Positions 7,809 to 15,884 of a DNA stretch of 64,000 bases are shown here, piece after piece. The DNA is from Agrococcus sp. Marseille-Q4369 (lineage in GTDB: Bacteria > Actinomycetota > Actinomycetes > Actinomycetales > Microbacteriaceae), in contig NZ_CP070501.1 in assembly GCF_018308945.1 (NCBI RefSeq), positions 2,356,001 through 2,420,000 on the forward strand, read 5' to 3'. The notes below the pieces were generated by a model. The model was not told where the DNA came from and ran no database searches. It was given only the letters and a program-made list of their open reading frames with translations. Both the position numbers and the translations under genes were made by a program. How positions within the stretch are numbered: the stretch's first letter is position 1; each line of letters starts with the position of its first letter.

Positions 7809-10226
7809 CTACTCAGCCGGCCCGCCGCCCTGCCACAGCCAGTCGGCGACCTCGGGGATGTCGACGCCGTGCTCGCGCGTGTATGCACGGGCGCGAGCGC
7901 GCGCATCCGCCCACTCCTCGAGCACGTCCGCGCACGACTCTGCCAGGCCCGGCACGCGCTCGACGACGTCCATCGCGAGCCGGTAGCGGTCGAGGTCGTT
8001 GAGCATCACCATGTCGAACGGCGTCGTGGTCGTGCCGCGCTCGACGTAGCCGCGCACGTGCAGGTCGTCGTGCACCGCGCGCTTGTAGGTCAGCCGGTGG
8101 ATGAGCCACGGGTAGCCGTGGTACGCGAAGACCACCGGCCGGTCGCGCGTGAAGATCGCGTCGAAGTCGGCGTCGGGCAATCCGTGCGGATGCTGCCCCT
8201 CGCTCTGCAGGCGGGTGAGGTCGACGACGTTCACGACCCGCAGCGACAGCTCGGGCACGCGCTCGCGCAGCAGCGACGCGGCGGCGAGCACCTCGAGCGT
8301 CGGGACGTCGCCCGCGGCCGCGAGCACGGCATCCGGGGCCCGATCCGCCATCTCGGTGCCCGCCCACGGCAGCACGCCGAGCCCGCGCTCGCAGTGCGCG
8401 GTCGCCTCAGCCATCGAGAGCCACTGCGGCGCCGGCTGCTTGCCCGCGACGACGACGTTGACGTAGCCGGTCGAGCGCAAGCAGTGGTCGGCAGTCGAGA
8501 GCAGGGTGTTCGCGTCGAACGGCAGGTAGACGCGCACGACCTCCGGGCTCTTGTTGAGCGCGACGTCGATGAAGCCCGGGTCCTGGTGGCTGAAGCCGTT
8601 GTGGTCCTGCCGCCACACGTGGCTCGAGAGCAAGGTGTTGAGGCTCGCGATCGGCTCGCGCCACGGCACCCGCGCGGCCGACTCGAGCCACTTCGCGTGC
8701 TGGCCGACCATCGAGTCGACGATGTGCGCGAACGCCTCGTAGGTATTGAACAGCCCGTGGCGGCCGGTGAGCAGGTAGCCCTCGAGCCAGCCCTGGCAGA
8801 GGTGCTCGCTCAGCACCTCCATCACCCGACCGGTCGGCGCGAGGTGCTCGTCGCCGGGCAGCGTCTCGGCGTTCCACTGCCGGTCGGTCGAGGCGTAGAC
8901 GTTCGGCGCGAGGCGATTGGATGCGGTCTCGTCCGGCCCGAAGATGCGGAACGTCTCGGGGTTGTCGCGGATGACCTCGGCGAGCCAGGCGCCGAGGATC
9001 GCGGTCGCCTCGGCGTCCTCCGCGCCGCGCGCGTCTGCGCGCACCTCGACGGCGTGGTCGCGGAAGTCGGTGAGCCGCAGCGGCTCGCGCACCTCGCCGC
9101 CGTTCGCGACCGGGATCGCGCCCATCCGCAGCTCGCCCTCCGGGGCGTGGCTCGCCACGAGCGGCACGGGCGCGCCGCGGTCGTCGAACAGCTCGTCCGG
9201 GCGGTAGGAGCGCAGCCACTCGGCGAGCAGCTCCCGGTGCGCGTCATCGTCGCGCACGCCGGAGAGTGGCACCTGATGGGCGCGCCACGTGCCCTCGACC
9301 CGGGTGCCGTCGACCTCGCGCGGCCCGGTCCATCCCTTGGGGCTGCGCAGCACGATCATCGGCCAGGCCGGGCGAGCGGCGAGGCGGCCCGCCGCCGCAT
9401 CCGCCTTGATCGTCGCGATCCGGTCGAGCGCGTCGTCGAGCACCGCGGCGAAGCGCGCGTGCGCCTCGCGGGGCGGCTCACCGTCGGCGCCGACCTCGAC
9501 GACGAGCGGCTCGTGCCCGTAGCCGCGCATGAGCGCGACGAGCTCATCCTCGGGGATGCGGGCGAGCAGCGTCGGGTTCGCGATCTTGTAGCCGTTGAGG
9601 TGCAGGATCGGCAGCACGGCGCCGTCGGCGGCGGGGTTCAGCAGCTTGTTGCTGTGCCACGACGCGGCGAGCGGCCCCGTCTCGGCCTCGCCGTCGCCGA
9701 TGACGCACGCGACGAGCAGGTCAGGATCGTCGAACGCCGCGCCGTAGGCGTGCGCGAGCGAGTAGCCGAGCTCTCCACCCTCGTTGATCGAGCCAGGGGT
9801 CTCGGGCGCCGCGTGGCTCGGGATGCCTCCGGGGAACGAGAACTGCCGGAAGAGCCGCTGCATGCCGCCTGCGTCGAGGCTCACGTCGGGGTAGCGCTCG
9901 CTGTAGACGCCCTCCAGGTAGGTGGCTGCGACGACCCCCGGGCCGCCGTGACCGGGGCCGGTGACGAAGAGCGTGCGCTGGCGGCGCTCGCGGATGACGC
10001 GGTTGAGGTGCGCCTGCACGAACGTGAGGCCCGGCGTCGTGCCCCAGTGGCCGAGCAGCCGCGGCTTGAGGTGCTCGCGCTCGAGCGGCTCGCGCAGCAG
10101 CGGATTCGCGAGCAGGTAGATCTGCCCGACGCTCAGGTAGTTCGCCGCGCGCCACCACGCGTCGACCTGCTCGAGGTCGGATGCGGTGGGCTCGGCCCGT
10201 CGGAGCTGCCACGCGGTCGCCGTCAT
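7809..10226 (-). CDS. xfp: Phosphoketolase (xylulose-5-phosphate/fructose-6-phosphate type)
   Basis: Thiamine-diphosphate enzyme that splits xylulose-5-P or fructose-6-P with phosphate into acetyl-phosphate plus glyceraldehyde-3-P or erythrose-4-P. 805 residues, normal for the family. Family motifs [31 protein letters not shown] (thiamine-diphosphate/Mg binding) and [10 protein letters not shown] are all present, followed by the conserved C-terminal XFP domains. The start at 10226 (MTATAWQ) is preferred because a promoter-like pair lies immediately upstream, although the frame extends 30 codons further. It is a single gene, convergent with the HNH gene. No acetate kinase or phosphotransacetylase is adjacent. 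Confidence 0.95.
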   Translation of the reverse strand: MTATAWQLRRAEPTASDLEQVDAWWRAANYLSVGQIYLLANPLLREPLEREHLKPRLLGHWGTTPGLTFVQAHLNRVIRERRQRTLFVTGPGHGGPGVVAATYLEGVYSERYPDVSLDAGGMQRLFRQFSFPGGIPSHAAPETPGSINEGGELGYSLAHAYGAAFDDPDLLVACVIGDGEAETGPLAASWHSNKLLNPAADGAVLPILHLNGYKIANPTLLARIPEDELVALMRGYGHEPLVVEVGADGEPPREAHARFAAVLDDALDRIATIKADAAAGRLAARPAWPMIVLRSPKGWTGPREVDGTRVEGTWRAHQVPLSGVRDDDAHRELLAEWLRSYRPDELFDDRGAPVPLVASHAPEGELRMGAIPVANGGEVREPLRLTDFRDHAVEVRADARGAEDAEATAILGAWLAEVIRDNPETFRIFGPDETASNRLAPNVYASTDRQWNAETLPGDEHLAPTGRVMEVLSEHLCQGWLEGYLLTGRHGLFNTYEAFAHIVDSMVGQHAKWLESAARVPWREPIASLNTLLSSHVWRQDHNGFSHQDPGFIDVALNKSPEVVRVYLPFDANTLLSTADHCLRSTGYVNVVVAGKQPAPQWLSMAEATAHCERGLGVLPWAGTEMADRAPDAVLAAAGDVPTLEVLAAASLLRERVPELSLRVVNVVDLTRLQSEGQHPHGLPDADFDAIFTRDRPVVFAYHGYPWLIHRLTYKRAVHDDLHVRGYVERGTTTTPFDMVMLNDLDRYRLAMDVVERVPGLAESCADVLEEWADARARARAYTREHGVDIPEVADWLWQGGGPAE

Positions 10227-10232
10227 GCGTCG

Positions 10233-10262
10233 AGCCTGGGGGAGCGAGCGCGGGCCGGTCAA
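10233..10262 (-). promoter_or_regulatory. Promoter of the phosphoketolase gene
   Basis: On the minus strand TTGACC (10262-10257) is followed after 18 bases by CAGGCT (10238-10233), six bases before the ATG. This resembles the other leaderless promoters in the window except that the -10 begins with C. Confidence 0.4.
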
Positions 10263-10290
10263 GCGTTCGCCGGGGGCTCTGGGCATGCGG

Positions 10291-10296
10291 TAGTAT
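10291..10296 (+). promoter_or_regulatory. -10 element of tRNA-Thr
   Basis: TAGTAT lies about 20 bases before the mature tRNA 5' end, a normal distance for a tRNA promoter. No clear -35 hexamer is seen. Confidence 0.5.
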
Positions 10297-10316
10297 CGTT
10301 GATCGTGCCTCGGCAC

Positions 10317-10392
10317 GCCGCCTTAGCTCAGTCGGCAGAGCGATTCACTCGTAATGAATAGGTCCGGAGTTCGATTCTCCGAGGCGGCACCA
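10317..10392 (+). tRNA. tRNA-Thr (anticodon CGT)
   Basis: A full cloverleaf can be drawn. The acceptor arms GCCGCCT/AGGCGGC pair over seven bases. The D-stem is GCTC/GAGC. The anticodon stem is ATTCA/TGAAT with loop CTCGTAA, placing the anticodon CGT at 10350-10352. The T-arm stem is CGGAG/CTCCG. The discriminator A is at 10389 and CCA is encoded at 10390-10392. It reads ACG codons, the preferred class in this GC-rich genome. A strong hairpin follows five bases later. Confidence 0.97.
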
Positions 10393-10396
10393 GCAC

Positions 10397-10422
10397 GAAG
10401 GCCCCGCGACAGCGGGGCCTTC
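10397..10422 (+). terminator. Terminator after tRNA-Thr
   Basis: An 11-base perfect stem (GAAGGCCCCGC and its complement) closes a four-base GACA loop at 10408-10411, starting five bases after the tRNA CCA end. No long T run follows, as usual in GC-rich actinobacteria. Confidence 0.8.
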
Positions 10423-10440
10423 GCCGTCTCTGCCCATCGG

Positions 10441-10650
10441 CTAGGCGCGCGCGATGCCTGCCTCCTCGGCGGGCGTCCCGAGCACGCGGAACTCGTTCCG
10501 CTCCGGGTCGGCCGGCACGACCCATCCGCCGTCCTCGAGTCTGCGCCGGTCGTCGACGATGCTCGCGCCGAGCCCGACGATGCGCTCGACCTCCGCGTCG
10601 CACGTCGTGCCGACGGGGCGCAGGCACATGTGCATGCGGTGCTTCACGAC
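10441..10650 (-). pseudogene. Remnant of a glyoxalase/VOC-family protein (C-terminal part only)
   Basis: The minus-strand frame ending at 10441 reads as the second half of a VOC (Glyoxalase_6-like) domain: HRMHMCLRPVGT, then VERIVGLGASIVDD and a C-terminal DPERNEFRVLG, the usual end of the fold. Only about 68 codons are open, and an in-frame TGA sits two codons upstream of the first usable GTG (10647). The N-terminal half found in intact homologues (about 120 residues) is absent; the vapC gene follows instead. I read this as a deletion remnant. A tiny expressed protein cannot be excluded, but no ribosome site is visible. Confidence 0.65.
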
Positions 10651-10691
10651 CGGTCACGATCGTGGCGGCGATCGCCGGGCGGAACGACGCG

Positions 10692-11078
10692 TCAGGACGG
10701 GGCGACCACTGCGAGACCGATGGACCGCGCGGCGTCTGCGAGCCGATCGTCGTACGTCGCCATCGCGTCGACGCCGAGCCGCAGCGCGCCGGCCAGGTGC
10801 AGAGCACCGAGCGAGCGCAGCGTCGCTCCCGGCAGGATGCCTGCCTCGCGGTAGAGGCTGGCGGACGGCTCGTAGAGCGATACCCCGTCCAGGATCGACG
10901 AGACGGCCAGTTGAGGCAGGTCGCGCCGGACCGCGAGCCGACGCAGCTCGGTCTCGAGCAGGAGCGTGGCGACGAGCTCGACCGACGCGTCGTCCGCCCA
11001 TTCCGCGAGCGCGGCCGACTCGGACTCCTCGATGAGCAGCTTGGCTGCAGCGGAGGTGTCGAGGTACGGGAGTGTCAC
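10692..11078 (-). CDS. PIN-domain ribonuclease toxin, VapC type
   Basis: 128-residue PIN protein; such toxins cleave tRNA or rRNA and are neutralised by the adjacent antitoxin. Acidic active-site positions: Asp7 (YLDTS), Glu42 (LLLETEL) and Asp110/Asp111 (TYDDRLAD) are present. The third conserved position, normally Asp in an LDALHLA-like motif, is Gly91 here (SLGALHLAGAL). That may weaken metal binding, or a neighbouring residue may compensate. The start overlaps the antitoxin stop by four bases (ATGA), the usual antitoxin-first arrangement. Confidence 0.85.
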   Translation of the reverse strand: MTLPYLDTSAAAKLLIEESESAALAEWADDASVELVATLLLETELRRLAVRRDLPQLAVSSILDGVSLYEPSASLYREAGILPGATLRSLGALHLAGALRLGVDAMATYDDRLADAARSIGLAVVAPS

Positions 11079-11317
11079 CGCTCGCCCCGCAGATCCTCGA
11101 GGTCGTCGGCGGGGCGCCCAGCGATCAGGTGTCGACGCAGCGCAGCGAAGCCGCCGCGCCGAGAGGCGATCGGCAGATCGGTCGGGACGCGCTCCACAGG
11201 GACGAGTCGTGCGACTGCGGTCCCGTGGTTCGTGATGGTGAAGGACTCGCCGGCGGCCACTGCTCGCAGCACTTCGCTGCTGCGGTTGCGCATCTCGCGG
11301 TGGCCGATCGATTCCAT
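11075..11317 (-). CDS. Phd/YefM-type antitoxin partner of the PIN toxin
   Basis: 80 residues. The N-terminal half (MESIGHREMRNRSSEVL, then AGESFTITNHGTAVARLVP) is the DNA-binding fold of Phd/YefM antitoxins. The C-terminal tail is charged and probably wraps the toxin. It starts at 11317 and ends inside the toxin start codon, so the two genes form one operon that the antitoxin-toxin complex probably represses. No Shine-Dalgarno sequence is evident. It is divergent from the nicotinamidase-like gene with a 51-base gap. Confidence 0.85.
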   Translation of the reverse strand: MESIGHREMRNRSSEVLRAVAAGESFTITNHGTAVARLVPVERVPTDLPIASRRGGFAALRRHLIAGRPADDLEDLRGER

Positions 11318-11356
11318 GCGTGGAGCGCAGTACCGCGTAGCACGAAGGCTTCGTCG

Positions 11357-11362
11357 TACCCT
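11357..11362 (+). promoter_or_regulatory. -10 element (TACCCT) of the nicotinamidase-like gene
   Basis: TACCCT is six bases before the ATG at 11369. There is no ribosome-binding site, so the mRNA is probably leaderless. Confidence 0.5.
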
Positions 11363-11368
11363 GGGGCC

Positions 11369-11941
11369 ATGGCCAAGGGCATCCTGATCGTCGACGTGCA
11401 GAACGACTTCACCGAGGGGGGCGCGCTCGGCACCGAGGGCGGAGCGGCGGTCGCCGCCGCCATCAGCGAGCACCTGCGCACGCACTCCTACGACCTCGTC
11501 GTCGCGAGCCGCGACTGGCACGACGCCGAGGGCGACAACGGCGGGCACTTCGCAACCGGGGAACCCGACTTCGTCGGCACCTGGCCCGTGCACTGCGTCG
11601 CAGGCACGCCCGGCGCCGAGTACCACCCGGCGCTCGACGCGCTCGCGATCGACGTGCACATCAAGAAGGGGCAGGGCAAGCCCGCGTACTCCGCCTTCGA
11701 GGGCACGACCGACGAGGGGGAGACGCTCGGCGAGGTGCTCGAGGAGCAGGGCATCGACGAGCTGGACGTCGTCGGCATCGCGACCGACTACTGCGTGAAG
11801 GCGTCGGCGCTCGACGGCGCGCTCGCCGGCTTGACCGTGACCGTCATCGACGCACTCACGTCGGCCGTGTCGCCCGAGACGCGCGCGACGGCGCTCGACG
11901 AGATGCGCGACGGCGGCGTGCAGGTCGCGCGCCGACACTAG
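11369..11941 (+). CDS. pncA: Isochorismatase-fold hydrolase, probable nicotinamidase
   Basis: 190 residues. Nicotinamidases convert nicotinamide to nicotinate for NAD salvage. The catalytic triad of the fold is visible: Asp9 in IVDVQNDF, a lysine at 99 or 100 in HIKKGQGK, and Cys142 in ATDYCVKAS. The metal-site motif SRDWHDAEGDNGGHF near residues 49-63 is the nicotinamidase type rather than a generic isochorismatase, and VGTWPVHCV is also PncA-like. It is a single gene with a probable leaderless start. Pyrazinamidase-type activity would be expected but is inferred. Confidence 0.85.
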   Translation: MAKGILIVDVQNDFTEGGALGTEGGAAVAAAISEHLRTHSYDLVVASRDWHDAEGDNGGHFATGEPDFVGTWPVHCVAGTPGAEYHPALDALAIDVHIKKGQGKPAYSAFEGTTDEGETLGEVLEEQGIDELDVVGIATDYCVKASALDGALAGLTVTVIDALTSAVSPETRATALDEMRDGGVQVARRH

Positions 11942-11949
11942 CGCAAAGG

Positions 11950-11969
11950 TGTAGCCGCGCTACATGTAG
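11950..11969. promoter_or_regulatory. Overlapping palindromes (TGTAG half-sites) upstream of the MMPL gene
   Basis: TGTAGC-CGC-GCTACA (11950-11964) is a perfect inverted repeat. It overlaps a second perfect palindrome, CTACATGTAG (11960-11969), giving three TGTAG/CTACA half-sites in 20 bases. The site is about 45 bases upstream of the MMPL promoter -35. It looks like a repressor or activator site; no regulator gene is adjacent. Confidence 0.45.
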
Positions 11970-12013
11970 GCTGTCTTAGATCCGAGAGGCGCTCGAATCG
12001 TTCGCGCCCGTGC

Positions 12014-12041
12014 TTTACATAGAGCGCCTAACAGATAGACT
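12014..12041 (+). promoter_or_regulatory. Promoter of the MMPL transporter gene
   Basis: TTTACA (12014-12019) and TAGACT (12036-12041) are separated by 16 bases. The -10 ends six bases before the GTG at 12048, so transcription should start at the initiation codon. This is the best-matched -35/-10 pair among the plus-strand genes. Confidence 0.65.
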
Positions 12042-12047
12042 GGCTAA

Positions 12048-14255
12048 GTGTCCGCGCGATCCACTTCCCGCTCCTCGTCCTCCTCGCGCGTCCCCGTGTG
12101 GCTGCGCGTCCTCCTCCCCGCGGTCCTGATCCTCGGCTGGCTCGCTGCCGCCGGCATCGGCGGACCGACCTTCGGCAGCCTCTCGAGCGTCGTGTCGAAC
12201 GACCAGACGAGCTTCCTGCCGTCGAGCGCGGAGTCGACGCTCGTGCAGGAGCAGCTCGGCGAGTTCCTCGGCGACGACGAGATCCCCGCGATCGTGGTGG
12301 CCGCCTCCGACGACGAGCTCAACGCATCCGCGGTGGAGTCGGTCACCGCGCTGCAGGAGGAGATCGCAGGGCTCGAGGGCGTCGTGCAGGCGTCGCCGGT
12401 CGTGCCGAGCGAGGACGGGCAGGCGGCGCAGATCGTGGCGCTGCTCGACAGCTCAGGCGAGTCGGGCGAGGTCGGCGACCTCGTCGGCGAGCTGCGAGCG
12501 CTCGTCGCGGACGCCGACCTCGGTGCCGGCGTCGAGTCGAAGGTCACCGGCCCGGCCGGCTTCACCGCCGACATCGCCGAGGCCTTCGGCGGCATCGACG
12601 GGCTGCTGCTGCTCGTCGCGCTCGCCGCCGTGCTCGTGATCCTCGTGATCGTCTACCGCTCGCCGCTCCTGCCGATCCTCGTGCTCTTCACGTCGGTCGC
12701 CGCCCTGTGCCTCGCGATCCTCGTGGTCTTCGAGCTGGCGAAGGCGGATGTGCTCACGCTCAGCGGACAGACGCAGGGCATCCTCTTCATCCTCGTCGTG
12801 GGTGCGGCGACCGACTACGGCCTGCTCTACACGGCACGCTTCCGCGAGGCGCTCGGGCAGACGCGGTCGAGGTGGCAGGCGACCGTCGCCGCGCTCAAGG
12901 GCTCGTTCGAGCCGATCATCGCCTCGGGCGGCACCGTCATCGCCGGCCTCCTGTGCCTGCTGCTGAGCGACCTCGTCTCGAACCAGCAGCTCGGCCCGGT
13001 CGCCGCGATCGGCATCGCCGCCTCGATCCTCGCGGGCCTCACCCTGCTGCCGGCGCTGCTGCTCGCCTTCGGCCGCGTCGCCTTCTGGCCCGTCGCGCCG
13101 ACGCCCGAGAAGCCGCGCGTCACGGCTGACGGCAAGGGTCCCTGGAGAGCCGTCTCGAACCTCGTCGACCGCCGCGCCCGCACGGTGTGGATCGTCACGG
13201 CGCTCGTGCTGGGTGCCGGTGCGCTCGGCGTCACGCAGCTGCGCGCCGAGGGCGTGCCCTCGAGCGACTTCGTCGTCGGTGAGTCGGAGGCTCGCGACGG
13301 TCAGGCGCTCCTCTCGCAGCACTTCCCCGGCGGCTCTGGCACGCCCACGCAGATCGTCACTCCCGAGGGGGAGCTCGACGCGGTCGCCGAGGCGGTCGTC
13401 GACATCGACGGCGTCGAGAGCCTCGTGATCGCGAGCGAGGACTCGCCCTCGGGCACCCTCCCGTGGCCGGCCGATCCCGCGTCGCCGTTCGCTGCGTTCG
13501 AGCCCACGGTCGTCGACGGCAGCGTGCTCCTGCAGGCGACGCTCGTCGACGCCCCCGACTCGACCGAGGCGCAGGAGGTCGTGCGCGCGATCCGCCAGGC
13601 GGCGCACGATGTCACCGACGAGGCGCTCGTCGGCGGCACGACCGCGACCGCGATCGACACGAACGACGCATCCTCGAGGGACCGCGCCGTCATCATCCCG
13701 ATCGTGCTGCTCGTGATCGGGCTCATCCTGATGGTGCTGCTGCGCTCGATCGTCGCCGCGGCGATGCTGCTGGCCACGACCGTGCTCTCGTACTACACGG
13801 CGCTCGGCGTCGGTGCGCTCATCCTGCAGGGGCTCGGCATCCCCGACATGGATCCCGCAGTGCCGCTGTTCGCATTCGTCTTCCTGGTCGCGCTCGGTGT
13901 CGACTACAACATCTTCCTCATGACGCGCGTGCGCGAAGAGGTGGGCAAGCGCGGTCATCGCGCAGGCGTGCTGCGCGGGCTGCGAGTGACGGGCGGTGTG
14001 ATCACCTCGGCCGGAGTCGTGCTCGCGGCGACGTTCGCCGCGCTCGGCGTCATCCCGGTGCTCTTCCTGCTGCAGCTCGCGATCATCGTGGCGCTCGGCG
14101 TGCTCATCGATACGACGCTCGTGCGCTCGCTGCTCGTGCCGGCGCTCGCCCTCGACATCGGGCCGAAGACGTGGTGGCCGTCGAAGCTCGCGGCGGAGCC
14201 GCGCACGGGTGCGAGTGCGGAATCCGAGCCCGAGCGGGAGCGCGTCGAAGCGTAG
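12048..14255 (+). CDS. MMPL-family RND transporter
   Basis: 735 residues with the layout of an MMPL/RND exporter: a serine-rich cytoplasmic start, a first membrane helix near residues 17-35, a large extracytoplasmic loop (to about 180), a block of five to six helices (about 183-345), a second helix and loop near 375-545, and a final helix block to about 710 with DYNIFLMTRVREE. Homologues use the proton gradient to export lipids, siderophores or drugs; the substrate cannot be told here. The C-terminus is acidic and charged. The upstream palindromes suggest regulated expression. The TAG stop overlaps a -10-like TAGGCT of the next gene. Confidence 0.9.
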   Translation: MSARSTSRSSSSSRVPVWLRVLLPAVLILGWLAAAGIGGPTFGSLSSVVSNDQTSFLPSSAESTLVQEQLGEFLGDDEIPAIVVAASDDELNASAVESVTALQEEIAGLEGVVQASPVVPSEDGQAAQIVALLDSSGESGEVGDLVGELRALVADADLGAGVESKVTGPAGFTADIAEAFGGIDGLLLLVALAAVLVILVIVYRSPLLPILVLFTSVAALCLAILVVFELAKADVLTLSGQTQGILFILVVGAATDYGLLYTARFREALGQTRSRWQATVAALKGSFEPIIASGGTVIAGLLCLLLSDLVSNQQLGPVAAIGIAASILAGLTLLPALLLAFGRVAFWPVAPTPEKPRVTADGKGPWRAVSNLVDRRARTVWIVTALVLGAGALGVTQLRAEGVPSSDFVVGESEARDGQALLSQHFPGGSGTPTQIVTPEGELDAVAEAVVDIDGVESLVIASEDSPSGTLPWPADPASPFAAFEPTVVDGSVLLQATLVDAPDSTEAQEVVRAIRQAAHDVTDEALVGGTTATAIDTNDASSRDRAVIIPIVLLVIGLILMVLLRSIVAAAMLLATTVLSYYTALGVGALILQGLGIPDMDPAVPLFAFVFLVALGVDYNIFLMTRVREEVGKRGHRAGVLRGLRVTGGVITSAGVVLAATFAALGVIPVLFLLQLAIIVALGVLIDTTLVRSLLVPALALDIGPKTWWPSKLAAEPRTGASAESEPERERVEA

Positions 14256-14258
14256 GCT
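14253..14258 (+). promoter_or_regulatory. -10-like TAGGCT between the MMPL and aldehyde dehydrogenase genes
   Basis: TAGGCT begins with the MMPL stop codon and ends six bases before an in-frame GTG at 14265. It may be the promoter of the dehydrogenase gene, either with a leaderless start at 14265 or with a 75-base leader to the ATG at 14340. Confidence 0.4.
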
Positions 14259-14339
14259 GATGGGGTGGCGTCGTCGCGATGGCGCGTCAGCCCCGATCGC
14301 ATGCGATCACTCCCGATACCTCTCGACCAAGGAGTCCCC

Positions 14340-15824
14340 ATGAGCGTGACCCAGACGACATCGAGCCGCGAGGCGGAGGTGCTCGACGCCGTCCACGGCA
14401 AGCTGTTCATCGGCGGCGAGTGGATCGACGGCGAGCAGGGCACCATCGAGGTGCGCGACCCCGCCACGGGCGAGGTCATCAAGGAGATCGCGAACGGGTC
14501 CGTCGAGGACGGCGTGCGCGCGCTCGACGCGGCGGTCGCGGCCCAGGACGCCTGGGCCCGCACGCCGGCGCGCGTGCGCGGCGAGATCCTGCGGAAGGCG
14601 TTCGACCTGCTGCAGGAGCGCAAGGAGGAGTTCGCGCTCCTGATGACGATGGAGATGGGCAAGCCGCTCGCCGAGGCGCGCGGTGAGGTCGCCTACGGCG
14701 GCGAGTTCCTGCGCTGGTTCTCGGAGGAGGCCGTGCGCATCGACGGCCGCTACTCGATGACGCCCGAGGGCACCGGCCAGATGATCGTCACGCACCGCCC
14801 CGTCGGTCCGTGCTTCCTCATCACGCCCTGGAACTTCCCGCTCGCGATGGCGACGCGCAAGCTCGGCCCGGCGCTCGCGGCCGGCTGCACCGCGGTCGTG
14901 AAGCCGGCGACGCTCACGCCGCTCACGACGCTCGCGATCGTCGCGCTGCTCGAGGAGGCGGGACTGCCCAAGGGCGTCGTCAACGTCATCACGACGAAGT
15001 CGACCGGCGCGCTCTCCGAGCGGCTGCTCGCCGACCCGCGGCTGCGCAAGGTCTCCTTCACCGGCTCGACGCCCGTCGGCGTGCAGCTGCTGAAGCAGGC
15101 GGCGGACAACGTGCTGAAGTCGTCGATGGAGCTCGGCGGCAACGCGCCGTTCGTCGTCTTCGAGGACGCGGACCTGGACAAGGCGGTCGAGGGCGCGCTG
15201 CTCGCGAAGTTCCGCAACATCGGCCAGGCCTGCACCGCCGCGAACCGCTTCATCGTGCACGAGTCGGTCGCCGACGAGTTCTCGCGCCGCATCGGCGAGG
15301 CGGTCAAGGCCATGAAGATCGGCCGCGGCACCGAGGAGGGTGTGCAGATCGGCCCGCTCGTCGAGGACAAGGCTGTCGACAACGCGGTGCGGCTCGTCGA
15401 GTCGGCCGTCGGCGATGGCGCGACGCTCGTCACGGGCGGCAAGGCGATCGACGGCCCCGGCTCGTTCTTCGAGCCGACCGTGCTCGACGGTGTCACCGCG
15501 GACATGGCCGTCTCGATCGAGGAGATCTTCGGGCCGGTGGTCGCGATCCAGCGCTTCTCGACCGAGGAGGACGCCGTGCGCCTCGCGAACGCGACCGAGT
15601 ACGGCCTCGTCGGCTACGTGTTCACCGAGGACACGAAGCGCGGCCAGCGGATGATCGACCTCATCGACACCGGCATGATGGGCCTCAACGTCGGCGTCGT
15701 CTCGAACGCTGCCGGTCCCTTCGGCGGCGTCAAGCAATCGGGCCTCGGCCGCGAGGGCGGCGCCGAGGGCATCCACGAGTACCTCGAGACGAAGTACACA
15801 CTCATGCCGAACCCGTTCGCCTGA
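14340..15824 (+). CDS. gabD: NAD(P)-dependent aldehyde dehydrogenase, succinate-semialdehyde type
   Basis: 494 residues; oxidises succinate semialdehyde (or a similar aldehyde) to the acid. The family signatures are complete: ITPWNFPLAM, catalytic Glu264 in MELGGNAPF and catalytic Cys298 in GQACTAANRF, plus EIFGPVV near residue 400. The ATG at 14340 is chosen because AAGGAG (14329-14334) precedes it and the product then starts like GabD homologues. A GTG at 14265 would add 25 residues of unusual sequence. Specificity for succinate semialdehyde is inferred from overall similarity, and no GABA transaminase is nearby. Confidence 0.9.
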   Translation: MSVTQTTSSREAEVLDAVHGKLFIGGEWIDGEQGTIEVRDPATGEVIKEIANGSVEDGVRALDAAVAAQDAWARTPARVRGEILRKAFDLLQERKEEFALLMTMEMGKPLAEARGEVAYGGEFLRWFSEEAVRIDGRYSMTPEGTGQMIVTHRPVGPCFLITPWNFPLAMATRKLGPALAAGCTAVVKPATLTPLTTLAIVALLEEAGLPKGVVNVITTKSTGALSERLLADPRLRKVSFTGSTPVGVQLLKQAADNVLKSSMELGGNAPFVVFEDADLDKAVEGALLAKFRNIGQACTAANRFIVHESVADEFSRRIGEAVKAMKIGRGTEEGVQIGPLVEDKAVDNAVRLVESAVGDGATLVTGGKAIDGPGSFFEPTVLDGVTADMAVSIEEIFGPVVAIQRFSTEEDAVRLANATEYGLVGYVFTEDTKRGQRMIDLIDTGMMGLNVGVVSNAAGPFGGVKQSGLGREGGAEGIHEYLETKYTLMPNPFA

Positions 15825-15838
15825 GCTGATCCCTGGAA

Positions 15839-15868
15839 AGCGCCGGTCCGCATCAGCGGGCCGGCGCT
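15839..15868 (+). terminator. Terminator between gabD and the convergent ABC exporter gene
   Basis: A 13-base stem (AGCGCCGGTCCGC against GCGGGCCGGCGCT, one T·G pair) with an ATCA loop lies 14 bases after the gabD stop and 16 bases beyond the end of the exporter gene. It can serve both strands. Confidence 0.8.
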
Positions 15869-15884
15869 CTTCGTCTCGGGACGG

